Below are positions 26,242-37,959 of a DNA stretch of 64,000 nt, piece by piece. The notes beneath the pieces were generated by a model. The model was not told the DNA's origin and made no database searches. It was given only the letters and a program-made list of their open reading frames with translations. The first letter of the stretch is position 1, and every line of letters starts with the position of its first letter. Position numbers and translations under genes: made by a program. Source of the stretch: Paragordius varius (taxonomy: Eukaryota > Nematomorpha); the NCBI GenBank assembly GCA_964247055.1, contig OZ176050.1, positions 9,424,001 to 9,488,000 on the forward strand. Reading direction: 5' to 3'.

Positions 26242-29200
26242 AGCTAATAAAATTATTTGGGAATATTTCAAGTTAATACCTTACTAAATCCAGCTTTTAG
26301 TAAATCTTGTGCAATATATGGATTTGTATTTGTTTCATCATCCCTATTTCCAAATGAAAAAATGTTATTTTAATTATAATTATAAGCGTATAATTATAGC
26401 GCTAATGTACTACCTTTGTTGTAAGATTGCAACAATAATTGTGTAGGCATTACATTTTGTAGCTCGAAGAGATCTAAAATAATGTAAATAAATAACCTGA
26501 ATTTTAAATCACAAATTAATGTAAATGATAGAGTTGGCAAAAAAAATATAAACCAAATTTATATCATATGTATTTTAGAATTTAATTAAACAAAAACGGT
26601 TTCTCTTGATATCATCATTCAAAAATTATAATTTTAGACCTATATACGTCCTTATTATAATTGGCTATCATAATTATAAAAAAGATTGAGGTTTGATTCA
26701 AAACTTAATAAATTATAATATATTGTGAAGTATCCAAATATTTGAAATGAAGTTATAATTATAATTTTCAAATTTATATGTATTAAAAATGCGAAAAAAT
26801 AATTAAATAATAAATGCCTGCAAAGTGTATCTGGATCAAAAAATCCTTTATCTCGTTTATTTTGCATAGGTGCTAATTTTGTCTCCGAAGCTATATATAA
26901 TTGTTAAATAATATACATAAATTACTAAATCATTAAAATAAAAATTTTTTTTCGTAATAAATATATAGAATATGTAACATTAAATTGAAAAGCCAAATAT
27001 AGTGTTCAAAGGAATTTAAAAGTATAATGAAGAATGGTAGAAATTTAAATTAATTAAAAAAACTATTCGCATAATTAATTGAAGTTGGGCAAAAAATGGA
27101 AAAATCAAAGTTTTTTTAATAATTTAACAGCCTTAATTAAAAAAGTATTTGAAATCAAACTGGTAGTAGATGTTTATTAAGTATATATATATGTATATCT
27201 TTTAAAATACATTTGTATAACTTTTAACATAATATATAGATATCAACTTTTAAGATAATTTTTTGAGAAGGGTGTTTTTAACTTATTTTTGCAAATATAT
27301 TTGTTTAAATAATCAAACTTGTTCATTATTAGTGACATTAAATAAACAAAATAATTTTTCTCTCAAATTTGCGATACAATTTTTTAAATTTTACAAATGT
27401 AGAAACACCCTTAAACTAATATAAATGAAGATAAGAATTTAAAAAATCCCCGAAAATGTGAATAATTAAATTTTAATACGTGATGTCACTAGCAAAGTTA
27501 TATCGTCTGCGTTTGCTTTCCCGATTTTCGTTTGGTTTAAATCCATGATTTTATCGGATTCCGATGATTCTGTTTTAGTTTGAAGCGAGGAGAAATTTTC
27601 CAAATTTTTTTCATGAGTCGTCACATTTTTGGCGGTATCAATTTGAGTATTTGTTCCATGAACTGATGATGATGAGGGTGGTGGCGACTCCAAAAAGTCT
27701 GAGGGTTTATTGGGCGAATAGGTTGCTTTATGGTTGGTATTGTTTCTAAAAGTGGACTTTTCTGTTGGACCACTACCCAATCTTCTGTCAATGAAAACGA
27801 CATCGTGACACTTTGCTAGGTAGAGTTCAACGGCAGTTTCAGCACTAGACACCAGGTCACATTTATAACCTAGACGATTGCTAACGCTCCAAAATGTCTC
27901 ACTTAAAGTATCCTCTTGACTAAATACTAGGAGTATCTATAAAAAATATTTCATAACTTTTCATCATTCATTTTTAGGTTCTTAAATTATTTTTTGAAGT
28001 CTAAACACTAAGAGTAAACATATATTGCTAGTATTTAATCAAATGCCACATGGTATAGAAAAAATAAAATTACATTGGCTAATAGCAGTGAAAAGCGAAA
28101 AATATAACATAAATCCATTAATATTCCCTTTGTTATATGTGCTATCTGGCAAAAATTAAGTAGAAACTAGACTATCAAGGTAAACTTACCCATACTAAAT
28201 GTTATATATTAGAGTTATGCTCTAATCCAATCGAATTTAAAACAAAATATCTTTAGTACTTATAAATGAGGTCAATCTAAAAGCAAATTTTATTTAAATT
28301 TATCTGATAATAGAGAGTTGCTCAAAAATATTATATGTATTCAAAAGCGTATTAACATTCAAATTAAATTTGATATGACTCTGATTCTAAGTCTTTCCCA
28401 TTATTTTAACGAGTACTCAATGTAAATTTATATTAATGATATAATCCACAATTCGTATCTTGTTATTCAATGAGTTATTTCTACAAAGTACAATTAAAAT
28501 CATATTTCACATAAATAATTAAAATTGGATAAAATACTCAGGTAAGATGAAAAATATTTCTTATACGCACATAATGTTATTGGAACATATTAATTGAGAA
28601 AAACATAGAGTTCAGGTATGCAACATTTTTTATGACGTAAATCGAAATGTGTATAATATTATATTTTTTAACTTTATTTGCATGCATGTAAGTAGGTAGA
28701 GTATTAAACAAGGTGAAAGAATATCAAAAATACGAAGGGTCGTACTTTAAAATAGAGTACATTTTGTGCGAACTTTACTGTTGACTACATAATAAATATT
28801 CTAATGTTGCGCATATAAATATGACCGAAAAATATGAAAGAAAAGTGTTTTGTGTTAAAATGTATATCATCTTAAAGAGCTTTAAACATGACTCAAGGAG
28901 TTGATTTCCGAACAAAAAATGTCAAATCTAAAATTTTCGAATCAAAAAACTATTATTAAAAACTTAAAACACCTCATAAACTTATTATTTTTGATACGAA
29001 TGGATGGTAGTTGCCTATTCCTTTAATTAAAAGCAGTATTGCAAACATGGAAATAAATGAAATGCATAGATAACCGCAACAGTGATCTATATATAACCAG
29101 TCAAAAGTTTTACCTGGTTTATCACGTAATATAAAAGAAATTTAGTAATTTAATGAAAAATATTAAGAAATTTAAATCCATAAAAAATTTTTATTTTGTT

Positions 29201-32200
29201 ACCGTTAATTTATTGTTCCACAAAGAAAAGCGATAATATTCATAGTTAACTCATTATAATTAAACATTATACATGCATATTGACAGATTATGACAGCCAA
29301 TTACTGAATTATGAGAGGTAAAAACTGCAATATTAAATAATATATGACTACATAAAACATTGATGCAAACCAATAAATCGCATTAATGTTTTATGCGCCA
29401 AATGATTTAAACTATTATTTTATCAAAAATAATAAATTTAATTAACTATTAATGCATAATAATATAATTTATATAAAACATATTTAATAGTTTTTATTAA
29501 CAGGACTTGAAATAGTCAACCTAAAATCCAAAATTAAAGACTTCCATAAGCCAAATAGCAAAATGAATGCATTTTGTTATAAAGGATACGGTGATTTATT
29601 TAGATCTTTGATAAATTGTCGTTATAAATGTCAATTTTAAATTTATTTATCGGATTCTAGTTCCGAATTCGAAAAAGGGCTAGAACAAAACAAATTAGGT
29701 TCAACCGAATTGGATTCCATTTTTTTTCGTATGGTTAAATTATGGGTCATCTTTTTAAAATTAACGATATTATTGGTTCATCAACATTAATAAATTGCCT
29801 GAAAACAAATTAATTGTAAAAATTACTCTTGATGTTAATTATCCCTAAAAATGATGTAAATTCAATATAAAAAAATTAGTACAAACTTAATAAACTGACC
29901 AATTGTTTTTTGATATAAGTTTTGAAATATGTTTATAGTGCCAATTTTGGGTCCACAAAAAAGTCCGGTTCCAATCCCTGGTAGACCCTTATTTAAAATT
30001 TATATCTACACTTTGATACTTCCTTTTTTTAATTAAGTTAAAGGTTTAGGTTGCAATCTAAACTTTTCACTATTTGCAAGTTTTAACGTAGGGAAACTTA
30101 TTGATTTCTTTGTCAGCCATAAAGCTCTTTTATATGCTAGGAATAAATTTCAACAAACAAACAAATTATTTTTGTAAAAAATTAAAAACGCTTAATTTAT
30201 GTAAACTTTTGATTATTATTGTTGTTAACAATTCGTTTTAGGTGAAGTCATGCGATAGTAAACTTAACTATAAGCCACAAACCTACTATCCTGTCATGCA
30301 AATGTATATAATTTAATCAACAAATTTGAACAATTTTACATGATATAATTCTTTTTGTCGCGACGTAAAAAAATTGATTTTGTTAAAATTACACAAAGCA
30401 GTATTTTATTATGATGTGGGTTTGCTTAAAAACGGATTTTAAATTTTCACTTTTCAAATTTTTAATGCTTTTTTGCTAATACGATCTAAAATAATACATT
30501 TCGGTTACCTATTGGCATTTTAAAAATTTTAGAAAAAATTTTGAAAATTGGTTTACCCAAAGAGACCCAAAATCCTGGACAATGCCTTCTTAGATTAATG
30601 GTTTAATATAAAAAAATCAAAGAATTTTTTACCTCTAATAAAATATATCATAATCGTTAGTATCAAGATACCACAAAATATGTAGCAAATATTAATAGGT
30701 TTAGTAAAATTAAATTTTACTGATTATATAATATGGTAGTTTCTTAAAGTTTTATATAAATAATTATATCATTACAATCATATTCTAACTAATTAAAACT
30801 CATTAATATTATTATTACAGTTGGTTAAAGTTTTAAAAAACAGCATTTTCAGGAAAAAATGACAATGTATAATAAAAAAACTATTAGGCTACCATCACAA
30901 CAAATTTATATTTTTGATTGAGGCAAAGGTTTTTAACCTAAATATATATGACAACAAGAGTTCAAAAAATTTGTCCCAACAAAAAAGTTATACATGTATC
31001 TGTAAATAAATAAGGGTTCAACTTCCACAATGTTTTATGGTACATGCCAAAAATATGATTTATTAGGAATTTATTATTTTTTATATTCACACTATACTTA
31101 TGCAAAAAACACTAAATAATTTTTTATGACACACAAAAAAGTGTGTTTGGTGTGAAATATAATTATACTATTATTAATAAACCATCAACGCTATGAATTA
31201 TTATGGCAAAGATTGATAACCTTAGCATTTAAAGTTCATTATTAAAAAATAAGTATTTCAGAGAATTATTTCCAAATTTAACATTAATGCATATATAAAT
31301 TTTTTCACGAAATATAATATATAGTATTAACATTTAATAAGTTTTTCTCCTTTTTCGTAATATATATTGGTGTTTTTTTGTCCTAAATTTTAAACGGTAT
31401 AAAATTAAGAATGAAAGTTGTTATAAACATTATACTTATCAGGTATAATCATGAGTCATTACCGGTTTAAGAATAGACATCAGTAAAAAGTGGGCAGACA
31501 ATTAATTAAAGACCCCATTTTGCTCATCTGTTTAACATAAAACGACATACATACACAAGTTGAGTCCGCCAAAAGTTAGCGTCTGGTTTTATCATTTATT
31601 AATCATGAATTTTGTGAAAAAGAGCGTTCGAACAAGCATTACTTTTCTTATTTCATCAAAAGAAAAAGTCTGTTGAAAGCCATCGTTTGCTGGTAATTTT
31701 GTGAAGACATTCCATTGAGTAAAACATGTGAAAGCATTGAAATTTTAAAAGTTGTGATTATATGAAAAAGAGTGGGCGCTCTGGTAGAGTACATAACTGC
31801 AAAGACGATAAAGTGAAAGAGTAAATGATAATTCAATTTAAAATCAACGACAATCGGGAGAAGCATTATATATGTCACAAAACACAATCACGTCTACTGA
31901 CAATGAAAAAAACCGAAAAATTTGGTAAACAGGTCCCAAACAATTTGAATGAACAAATCGAAAATCATCAAATGATTTGGAAAATCCTGCTTAAATGTCA
32001 CGCATGGATCGAATTGTGACAAGCCGCATTCGCTGTACTTTCCTGACATAACGCTACTTGAGTCTAACCTCTTTGAATCAATGGGGCATACCCGCATAGA
32101 ACAGCACTTTAATAAATTGAAAACGTTTGAAAGATCGAATGGCTCGCAAAAACAATCAGTTTTGCCATAGCATACATTTACCTGAAAATGGGCGAAATGT

Positions 32201-33046
32201 GTAGAAGCCGATGGACAATATTTTAAATAGAAAAAAGTATCAAATACTTTCAAAATTACGTGTGTTTTCCAAAAAACGGTTAAAACTTAAGATATACCTG
32301 ATATGTATTAGATAAAATAGCCTTTATTTATTACAGTTTTCTAGAGTTAAATTTAACAAAGCCCCAAATTTAAATAAAAAACAGATTAAAATGTTAATTA
32401 AATTTTCACTAAAAATTACCAGTATTTTGGTGATTAAAGAAAATTATTATAAGATTCTGTGGATAGAAATCTAAGAAAATTTTCACAAATTACTCAAAAA
32501 TATTTTAATATATAAAGTGCATGAAAGGCTCATATGTTTAAAATTGGTAGGTATTTAAGTCATTTGATTCAGAAGTCAACTATTTTTAAATGTAAGTTAA
32601 ACATTCAAATTATTTTTAAATCGCTGTTTAAGTGTTATTGTTTTAAACCATAATAAAAATATTTTAATAAAACTGGAATAACTAAATTAAACATCATATT
32701 AAATTGAAGCAATTAAATTTCAAAATATAGTTTAGTAAATTAAATATATTTTGATATTTTAAGTTGAAAAAATTTTTAATATAAAACTTACACTCATTGG
32801 TTTTGGCTTAACCATCATCGGGCCCAAATGCCAAAGATCATTTTTCTAAAATTGAAAATTATTTACTTCAATTTGGTTAATAATAATTTTTTGATTACAA
32901 TTGAGTTTATTTTCTTTCACATAAGTGGACAAATTCAAATCTGGTTCTTTTGTGGTCATTTTGTTATTAACAACGATTCTTTCTGCGATATTGTTTGATA
33001 CATCATGTAAAGAATTTTTAACTGGTTTACTTGGCATACAACCCAT
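13955..33046 (-). CDS. PDE8: High-affinity cAMP phosphodiesterase 8 (PDE8)
   Basis: Twenty-six exons, about 1320 aa (human PDE8A: 829). Exons (high to low): 33046-32867, 32845-32792, 27936-27480, 26890-26818, 26473-26414, 26343-26280, 25543-25376, 25117-24983, 24752-24664, 24552-~24478, 23356-23286, 22326-22179, 22097-21960, 21637-21519, 20890-20842, 20759-20636, 20497-20299, 20003-19873, 19400-19314, 19159-19014, 18522-18343, 16786-16547, 16039-15551, 15091-14937, 14586-14457, 14169-13955. Phases agree throughout; the exon 10 donor is the weak call. It starts MGCMPS, like MGCAPS of PDE8A (myristoylation signal). Order: L.GPM motif; receiver-like domain ([37 protein letters not shown]); PAS ([27 protein letters not shown]); [13 protein letters not shown] linker; HD catalytic domain with [41 protein letters not shown] and SQISFIDYF, so metal and substrate residues are present. 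It hydrolyses cAMP to AMP. Odd: 303 extra residues inside the catalytic domain and ~100 in the receiver-like domain. Confidence 0.95.
17525..17797. repeat. Palindromic miniature element, copy 1 (PDE8 intron)
   Basis: Left end CCATTTACAATTCAAATT, then iterated AATTCACCCT-type motifs. The right end is the complement: AGGGTGAATTTTAATTGTTC, then AAGGGTGAATTTGAACTG, then TAAATGATA. The ~21-base GGGTGAATTTGAATTGTTCA motif is repeated within each arm. The right end abuts a (TA)n run. Confidence 0.75.
17798..17826. repeat. (TA)n microsatellite
   Basis: Pure TA run between two palindromic elements. A second TA run at 17968-17990 abuts the next copy. Confidence 0.85.
17991..18252. repeat. Palindromic miniature element, copy 2 (PDE8 intron)
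   Basis: Begins CCATTTACAGTTAATCC and ends GAATTGTAAATGG, with the same iterated AATTCACCCT / AGGGTGAATT arms as copy 1. The left end abuts (TA)n. Confidence 0.75.
20952..21491. mobile_element. hAT-like non-autonomous element (PDE8 intron)
   Basis: Ends are CAGGGGTGCCCAAC... and ...GAACAACCCTG, typical of hAT miniature elements, with subterminal GGCCCACGAAG. The flanking 8-mers TTGTAATA and TTTGAAGT agree at only 4 of 8 positions, so the target duplication has decayed. The interior shares blocks (ATCTTAGTAAAA, TATATTTCAAATG.GG) with 60723-61014. No transposase. Confidence 0.65.
23991..24070. other. GC-richer island in a PDE8 intron
   Basis: About 80 bases of distinctly higher GC, including GCCTTTGGCCGGAAGCGAGG. 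It has no PDE8 frame and no splice sites. Probably a fragment of a mobile element; not identified. Confidence 0.3.
26189..26238. repeat. (TA)n microsatellite
   Basis: Long TA run, interrupted by a few G bases, in a PDE8 intron. Confidence 0.85.
26474..26817 (-). other. GC-AG intron of PDE8
   Basis: Exon 4 ends CTTTGCAG and the next bases are GCATTT. The only join that keeps PDE8 homology ([19 protein letters not shown], like EALCRSIRSSK...NTVIV) uses GC as donor and TTTTAG as acceptor, splitting an Arg codon AG|A. Confidence 0.75.
27937..31438. other. PDE8 long intron, unremarkable part
   Basis: AT-rich intronic DNA. No exon, tRNA or recognised element seen. Weak ends resembling an old repeat (GGATTCTAGTTCC near 29650, GGTTCCAATCC near 29970) are too degraded to call. 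Confidence 0.5.
31439..32301 (+). mobile_element. Decayed mariner-type DNA transposon
   Basis: Ends TCAGGTATAATC and GATATACCTGA are inverted repeats, and TA flanks both sides (31437-31438, 32302-32303). Inside, three plus-strand frames hold pieces of mariner transposase in order: an N-terminal helix-turn-helix stretch ([20 protein letters not shown]), a segment like GRV...DDKVKE then [18 protein letters not shown] (family: LGKWVPHDLNE.Q...R), and a C-terminal [10 protein letters not shown] stop (family ending [10 protein letters not shown]). The middle catalytic part is not legible and the element is shorter than the usual 1.3 kb. It is broken by several stops and frame changes. It sits in PDE8 intron 2. 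Confidence 0.8.
32846..32866 (-). other. Candidate 21-nt intron of PDE8
   Basis: GTAAAT...TTTTAG between exons 1 and 2, phase 0. Unspliced it contributes an in-frame TAG. Splicing gives [15 protein letters not shown], whose L.GPM motif matches PDE8. A longer intron from an upstream in-frame donor (for example TAT|GTGAAA, 75 nt) is also possible. Confidence 0.55.
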
Positions 33047-33890
33047 AAGTTTGAATTTAAGTCATAATAATTAAAATATTAAGATATTCCTTGAACTGAT
33101 ACAAAAATGAATGTGGTGAAAACAGCTTTAAAAATTATATAAAAATAAATCACAAATTATAATATTAAAGTTATGTTTGTTTAGAATTGTAGATATACGT
33201 TTTTAATTGATTTTACTTTGTTTTTAATTGTTTAAAATAAATAAGCTATTATTATTTTAATTCTTAAAAATGCGCATGTTGAAAGTTGACATATCAAACA
33301 TTAAAACAATTAAAAACAAATTATAATCATTTAAAAACGAATTTCTGTCAATTCTACATATACATGACTGTATATTGATACAATATTTATATTTTAATAT
33401 GATGTATTGTAAATCTCTCGTGATTTTGGTTTGCCTCGTAATTTGATTTTGTTGAAGCGGCCTAATTAAATGTTTCCTAATAAATGCTATAAACAATGCA
33501 CAAAATCGGTACCCGTGGCTAAAAAACGAGTGCGTAGTTTTGATTCATGGTATTTTTGGTTTAAGTTTTTAGTGGCTAGATTTTTCATATCAAATTATTA
33601 TATTACGATATTTATGAATTAGATTCGATAAACTGTATTTATACATAAGTTAGGCAAGAAAATTTTATCTGTGCACAGAGCAAGACATCGGGATAAATGT
33701 CCTGATTATGCATAAAAGAAATTCATCAGAATTCTCATAGTGCCGATGTCTCAAGAGTGATATCAGATAATTACTATTTACAATAGGTGTTTATCGAATT
33801 AACGAAAATTAGCGCACATTTTATGAATAATTTATTTTGATAAAATTAAAATATTTGTTTCCAAAATATAATATAACTATTATATAGCAA
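33047..33890. other. Upstream flank of PDE8
   Basis: AT-rich, no coding signal. It must contain the PDE8 promoter, but no specific element is recognised. Confidence 0.5.
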
Positions 33891-34660
33891 AATTCATATT
33901 TTACACTTCATTACTTCTTCATTTTTCGCGATGATTTGTTATCCTAGATGTAAATATGCTGTTTTGGAGCTGTTTTGCTTGAAATATAATTAAACATTGT
34001 TTTTCTGCATACAAAAACCTCATGTTTTTTGCAGTTTTTAACTTCTAGAGCAGAGTGTTCAACACACATAGCTTCACGGCCGCATTATAAAAACGACGGG
34101 TCGATAAAATATATGAATATTAATATTTTGTAAACATACGATTATAAAAATTAAATTTTTTTTAGTTTTTTGCCATTTGGAAAGACTTATTCAGAAAATT
34201 TGTTTAAGATAATTAATTTCGCTTAACTTTTATAAAATTTTGTATGTGAATTCACCGGTTGTATAAATATTTTTTAACCGCATGTGGATCATCCCTGTTC
34301 CAGAGCCTAACATTGCGACATTTTCGAAACACGATTGATCTGAGCAGCTGATGTTAAAATCAATTAAGTAATAGCTGGTAAACAGCCTGATTCTTTTTAA
34401 AGTTAAACAATAATTTTCTAACCATATACATTTGTTTGCCTGTTGCATTAGCAATTTAAAAAATTGTTAAAAGGTTCGAAATGCGGATAAAATATGTGAC
34501 TATAAAGGTGAAGAAAGATTTTTAAATTTGGCCTAATACTTTGAATTCTATTTTATTTAAAATTTAAAATCGCTTTGGGATATAAAACTACCATAAAAGG
34601 TAATGAAGTGTTATTATAAATGGAATGCTTAAGTCTTAAATTTTTTGTTTTTAGAAATAA
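33891..34660 (+). repeat. Dispersed repeat family A, copy 2
   Basis: Collinear with 7141-7760 on both sides of a nested insertion: TTTTTGCAGTTTTTAACTTC before it, then GCAGCTGATGTTAAA, TTTTCTAACCATA, CCTGTTGCATTAGCAATTTA and AAACTACCATAAAAGGTAAT after it. Confidence 0.65.
34051..34297. mobile_element. Nested hAT-like non-autonomous element with 8-bp target duplication
   Basis: Ends CAGAGTGTTCAACAC and GGATCATCCCTG, with subterminal CGGCCGCATTATAAAAACG as in other copies. The flanking 8-mers TTCTAGAG (34043-34050) and TTCCAGAG (34298-34305) match at 7 of 8. The uninterrupted TTCTAGAG is at 7336-7343 in copy 1 of the host repeat. Confidence 0.8.
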
Positions 34661-35160
34661 AAACAAATGCATTGCGCAATAAAAGTTTATATATGCTATT
34701 ACATCCAAATAATATTTTTAGATAACCTTTAAGATTTATACTTTCAACTTTTGTTTTAAACATTTTTTATGGTATTTTAAGAAAACTAAACATGATCGGC
34801 TAAAATTAAAGATTAGTTTGTCTTAAATTTAAGTTAATAAATTGTGCTTCTAAAAATAATAACTTCAATTTTTATATAACAAAACTTATAATCAAAATTG
34901 TGATGTGATAATGTGCTATGATATTTTAGTTTATACCTTTCAGTATGATATTGCCATAAAAAGCTTCAACAAAACTTTGCCAAAATTAGATTTAGAACAA
35001 AATATGATTATAATATAATATTCTAATGTTTAATGCAAATTATGTTTAAAGTATTATGCAACATCAGCTTTTTGCGATTATAATATTTTCACTTTTTTAT
35101 GAACGAATACTTATCAGAGTTTGTGTTTCGTTGCAATGCTTTTCATATTAAGTATTAATC
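34661..35160. other. Spacer, nothing recognised
   Basis: AT-rich; no coding signal. Confidence 0.45.
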
Positions 35161-35549
35161 CATATCTATATCCGGAAAACCGGTAGACCCATTCAAATCT
35201 AAATGTCGAAAAAATATAATCATTAATGAATGCCCCGACAGTAGTTTCGCCCTTTTTTGAATTAGGCCCCCAGTTCAGGCCCGCCAGGTGTAAAAAACGT
35301 TTTTTTGAAAATAGTGTCTTTGAGACAATTTACCGGTAAACGTGTTGGACCATATGTTTCAAATATGATATTTTTCATTTTTTTTGATTGCGCCGAACAT
35401 AGTCGGCTCGCTTTTTTTATTTGGGCCCTCTTTTTACCCGCTTCCCCCGTAAAATGCCATTTTTTTCAAAAAAGCGAAGTCCACAAAAATAATTTTTTGA
35501 ATATATTTTTTGCCCAGGGTATGCGACCGTAAAAAATTAATGAGGATTC

Positions 35550-35800
35550 TAGGTACCTGTTAAAAAGCAAAAATTATAGTAGTTCGTTTTTTATATTGGC
35601 TGCTGGGTAAAAAGATACCCGCTAAAAACTGCCTCATCATATCGAAATAGAGTGCCTATGGGGCTATATTTCAGAAAACCTATCAGGTCATATGAGTTCA
35701 ATAGGTTCTTAAAATATTATCCGTACAAAGCAAAAATTTAGGTCGTGCGGTTTTTTAAAATTAGCCGTTGTTAAAAGGGTTATTATCATAGGCAAATTAT
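35550..35800 (+). repeat. Left part of the ~150-bp tandem array
   Basis: Two units sharing AAAGCAAAAATT, CTGGGTAAA.AGATACCCGC, CATATCGAAA.AGAGTG.CTATGG and TTTCAGAAAACCTAT with the array at 37960-38800. Confidence 0.6.
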
Positions 35801-35993
35801 CCTTCTCTTTTTTGGATCAACTACTCAATTATATCCAGTTTTACCAATCTATCTCATCCTCCACTTTGCTTTGTAACGATAGTGGCACCCTTCTACTTGG
35901 AAAAATTCTACCACTATTATTATTACTTAAAAACACTTTTATCGGTTCGCCTTTCCAGCAACCAAGGCCCTCAGAAAAAACTTGTTAAATTTG

Positions 35994-35999
<6 letters not shown>

Positions 36000-36040
<41 letters not shown>
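36000..36040. repeat. (TA)n microsatellite
   Basis: Pure TA run at the left edge of the LTR-element fossil. Confidence 0.85.
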
Positions 36041-36041
<1 letters not shown>

Positions 36042-36065
36042 TATGAATATAAGTTATTTATTATT

Positions 36066-37870
36066 ACATGACTGGGTAATTTCAAATTAAATTGTTTTAT
36101 CCAGTCCATTCCAAATATTGATGGTAAATTGTTGTTTATAATAAAGCACTCTAGAATGTGCGTTCTTTTATCTAATTCAACCTGTAATTTTCATATACCT
36201 AATGTTTTTATACGATTATTATTGTATGCATGTATGAAAATATTATTGTTATGAAAATCTAGTGCTGGTTTGCCTAGACGGCACCAGTTTTTATAATTTA
36301 TGATTGAAGTATCGGCACCCGTATCAAAAATCATTTCAATAGGAAAATTATTTATTTTAGGAACGATTTGGGGTTTTTTTATCGTTTGGTCCAGCCTTAC
36401 TGTAAATATTTTAAAACCGAATAAAGAGCTTAGAATATGCGCGGATTTTAAAATAAGTATAAATCCATACATAAAACCGCCGCAATACATAATCCCAACC
36501 TTTGACGACCTCATCTCAAAAATTTCCTTCGGCAAATCTTTCTCGACACTAGATTTGATAGACGCCTATTTTTAAATTCCAGTAGACCCAGATAGTCAGC
36601 AGTTACTAACAATTTCTACGATTGCCTTTTAGGTTGAATTGCGATCCAAGTTTCTTTTAACAAATAATGGACGAGTTATTAAAAGATTGCACAGGTACCG
36701 CCGTTTATTTAGATGAGGTTATAGTGACAGGCGAAACCGAGACAAAGCACAAGGACAACCTAATAAAGGTTTTTAACAAATTGGAGACAATGGGATTAAA
36801 ATTGCGCAAAGATAAAACTTTTTCAAGCATCTGTGGAATATCTTGGTCATATTATTTCTGAAATTTTCATTAAACCCTCCCCAAATAAAATTAAAGCCAT
36901 ACAAGAGTGCCCGACCCCGAAACAAAACCACTCTTAGATCATTTTTGGGTTTATTTAATTTTCATGCAAATTCATCCCTTCCCTAAGCATTTTAATGGGG
37001 GAACTACATAAATTAGCAGATAACAAACAAAAATGGTGTTGGACGCTAACGCATGATTCGATATTAAAAAAGCTAAAGACTTGATCTGCCAGAGTAGTTC
37101 CTTGCATCCGCATAATCCCGAACAAAATTAAGCCAGAGATTTTAAGATTCCTACATAGTGGCTATCCGGGAATACAAGCCATGAATTAAGCCGTGAAAAG
37201 GTTTATTGGCCCGGGTTGAGCCAAGATATCGAAAAATGGGTGCGTAGTTGCCAAAACTGCCAAAGGCTGCGCTCAAATGTACCCGAAAATCCCACCTATC
37301 AATGGAACGGGAATACAACCATATGGGAACGGCTCCACCTATATATCGCCGGACCCATTGACAATTTATACTGGGTGGTACTAATTGATCATTGCACCCG
37401 CTGGGTGGAGGTAGACACGTTACGCTCTGTGAATACAGGTAATATTCTAAAGTTTTTAGAAACCTGTTTTTGCCGGTATGGGTTTTCAAAAGTGGTGGTT
37501 ACTGATAACGGCTCTTATTTTAAATCGGGGGAGTTTGAGAGAACTTTAGCTTCCTCTAATATAAAACACGTAACATCCGCTCCCTACCACCCCCGAACAA
37601 ATGGGTTGGTAGAGAGAGTAATTTACACTCTAAAAAATCATTATTCAATGTCAACCCCACTTGCCGCAGACCCGTGCGAAGATTAAACCAAATCTTATGG
37701 GCTTACCGAAACACGCATCACAGTTCCACGAAGGAGACTCCCGCGCATTTGTTTTTAAAACTATGCAAAGCCCATTTACATGGATGAAAACGAAACCCAA
37801 CGAATTCATGGATACTCCCGACATTCCGCAGGAGTTTGAAAAGGGACAAAAGTGTATTATGCACTAAAAA
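36066..37870 (+). mobile_element. Broken Gypsy-type LTR retrotransposon fossil
   Basis: Pol parts are recognisable: an aspartic-protease-like part with FDTGADTS (about 36066-36420, opposite strand), a reverse-transcriptase part (about 36400-36880), and an integrase part with an H/C zinc-binding stretch, C..C, DHCTRW and VTDNG (about 37140-37690). Sequence style places it in the Ty3/Gypsy group. The parts lie in both orientations, so it is rearranged or two copies are mixed. No long terminal repeats or gag were recognised. It is clearly broken, with more than five breaks, and looks old. It lies within the Helitron-like composite. Confidence 0.8.
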
Positions 37871-37959
37871 AAGAGAAGGATAATTTGCGTATGATAATAA
37901 CCCTTTTAAAAGCCGTTAATTACACCCTTCACGCCCTGAAAAATGCGCCACCTAAGAAT

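Noticed and set aside
29640-29990. Possible repeat with GGATT...TTCC / GGTTCCAATCC ends, also near 43675-44340
   Set aside because: End similarity is too weak to separate from chance without an alignment.
35305-35532. 75-codon ORF at the left of the Helitron-like composite
   Set aside because: Phe-rich translation of T-runs; no similarity to Rep/helicase.
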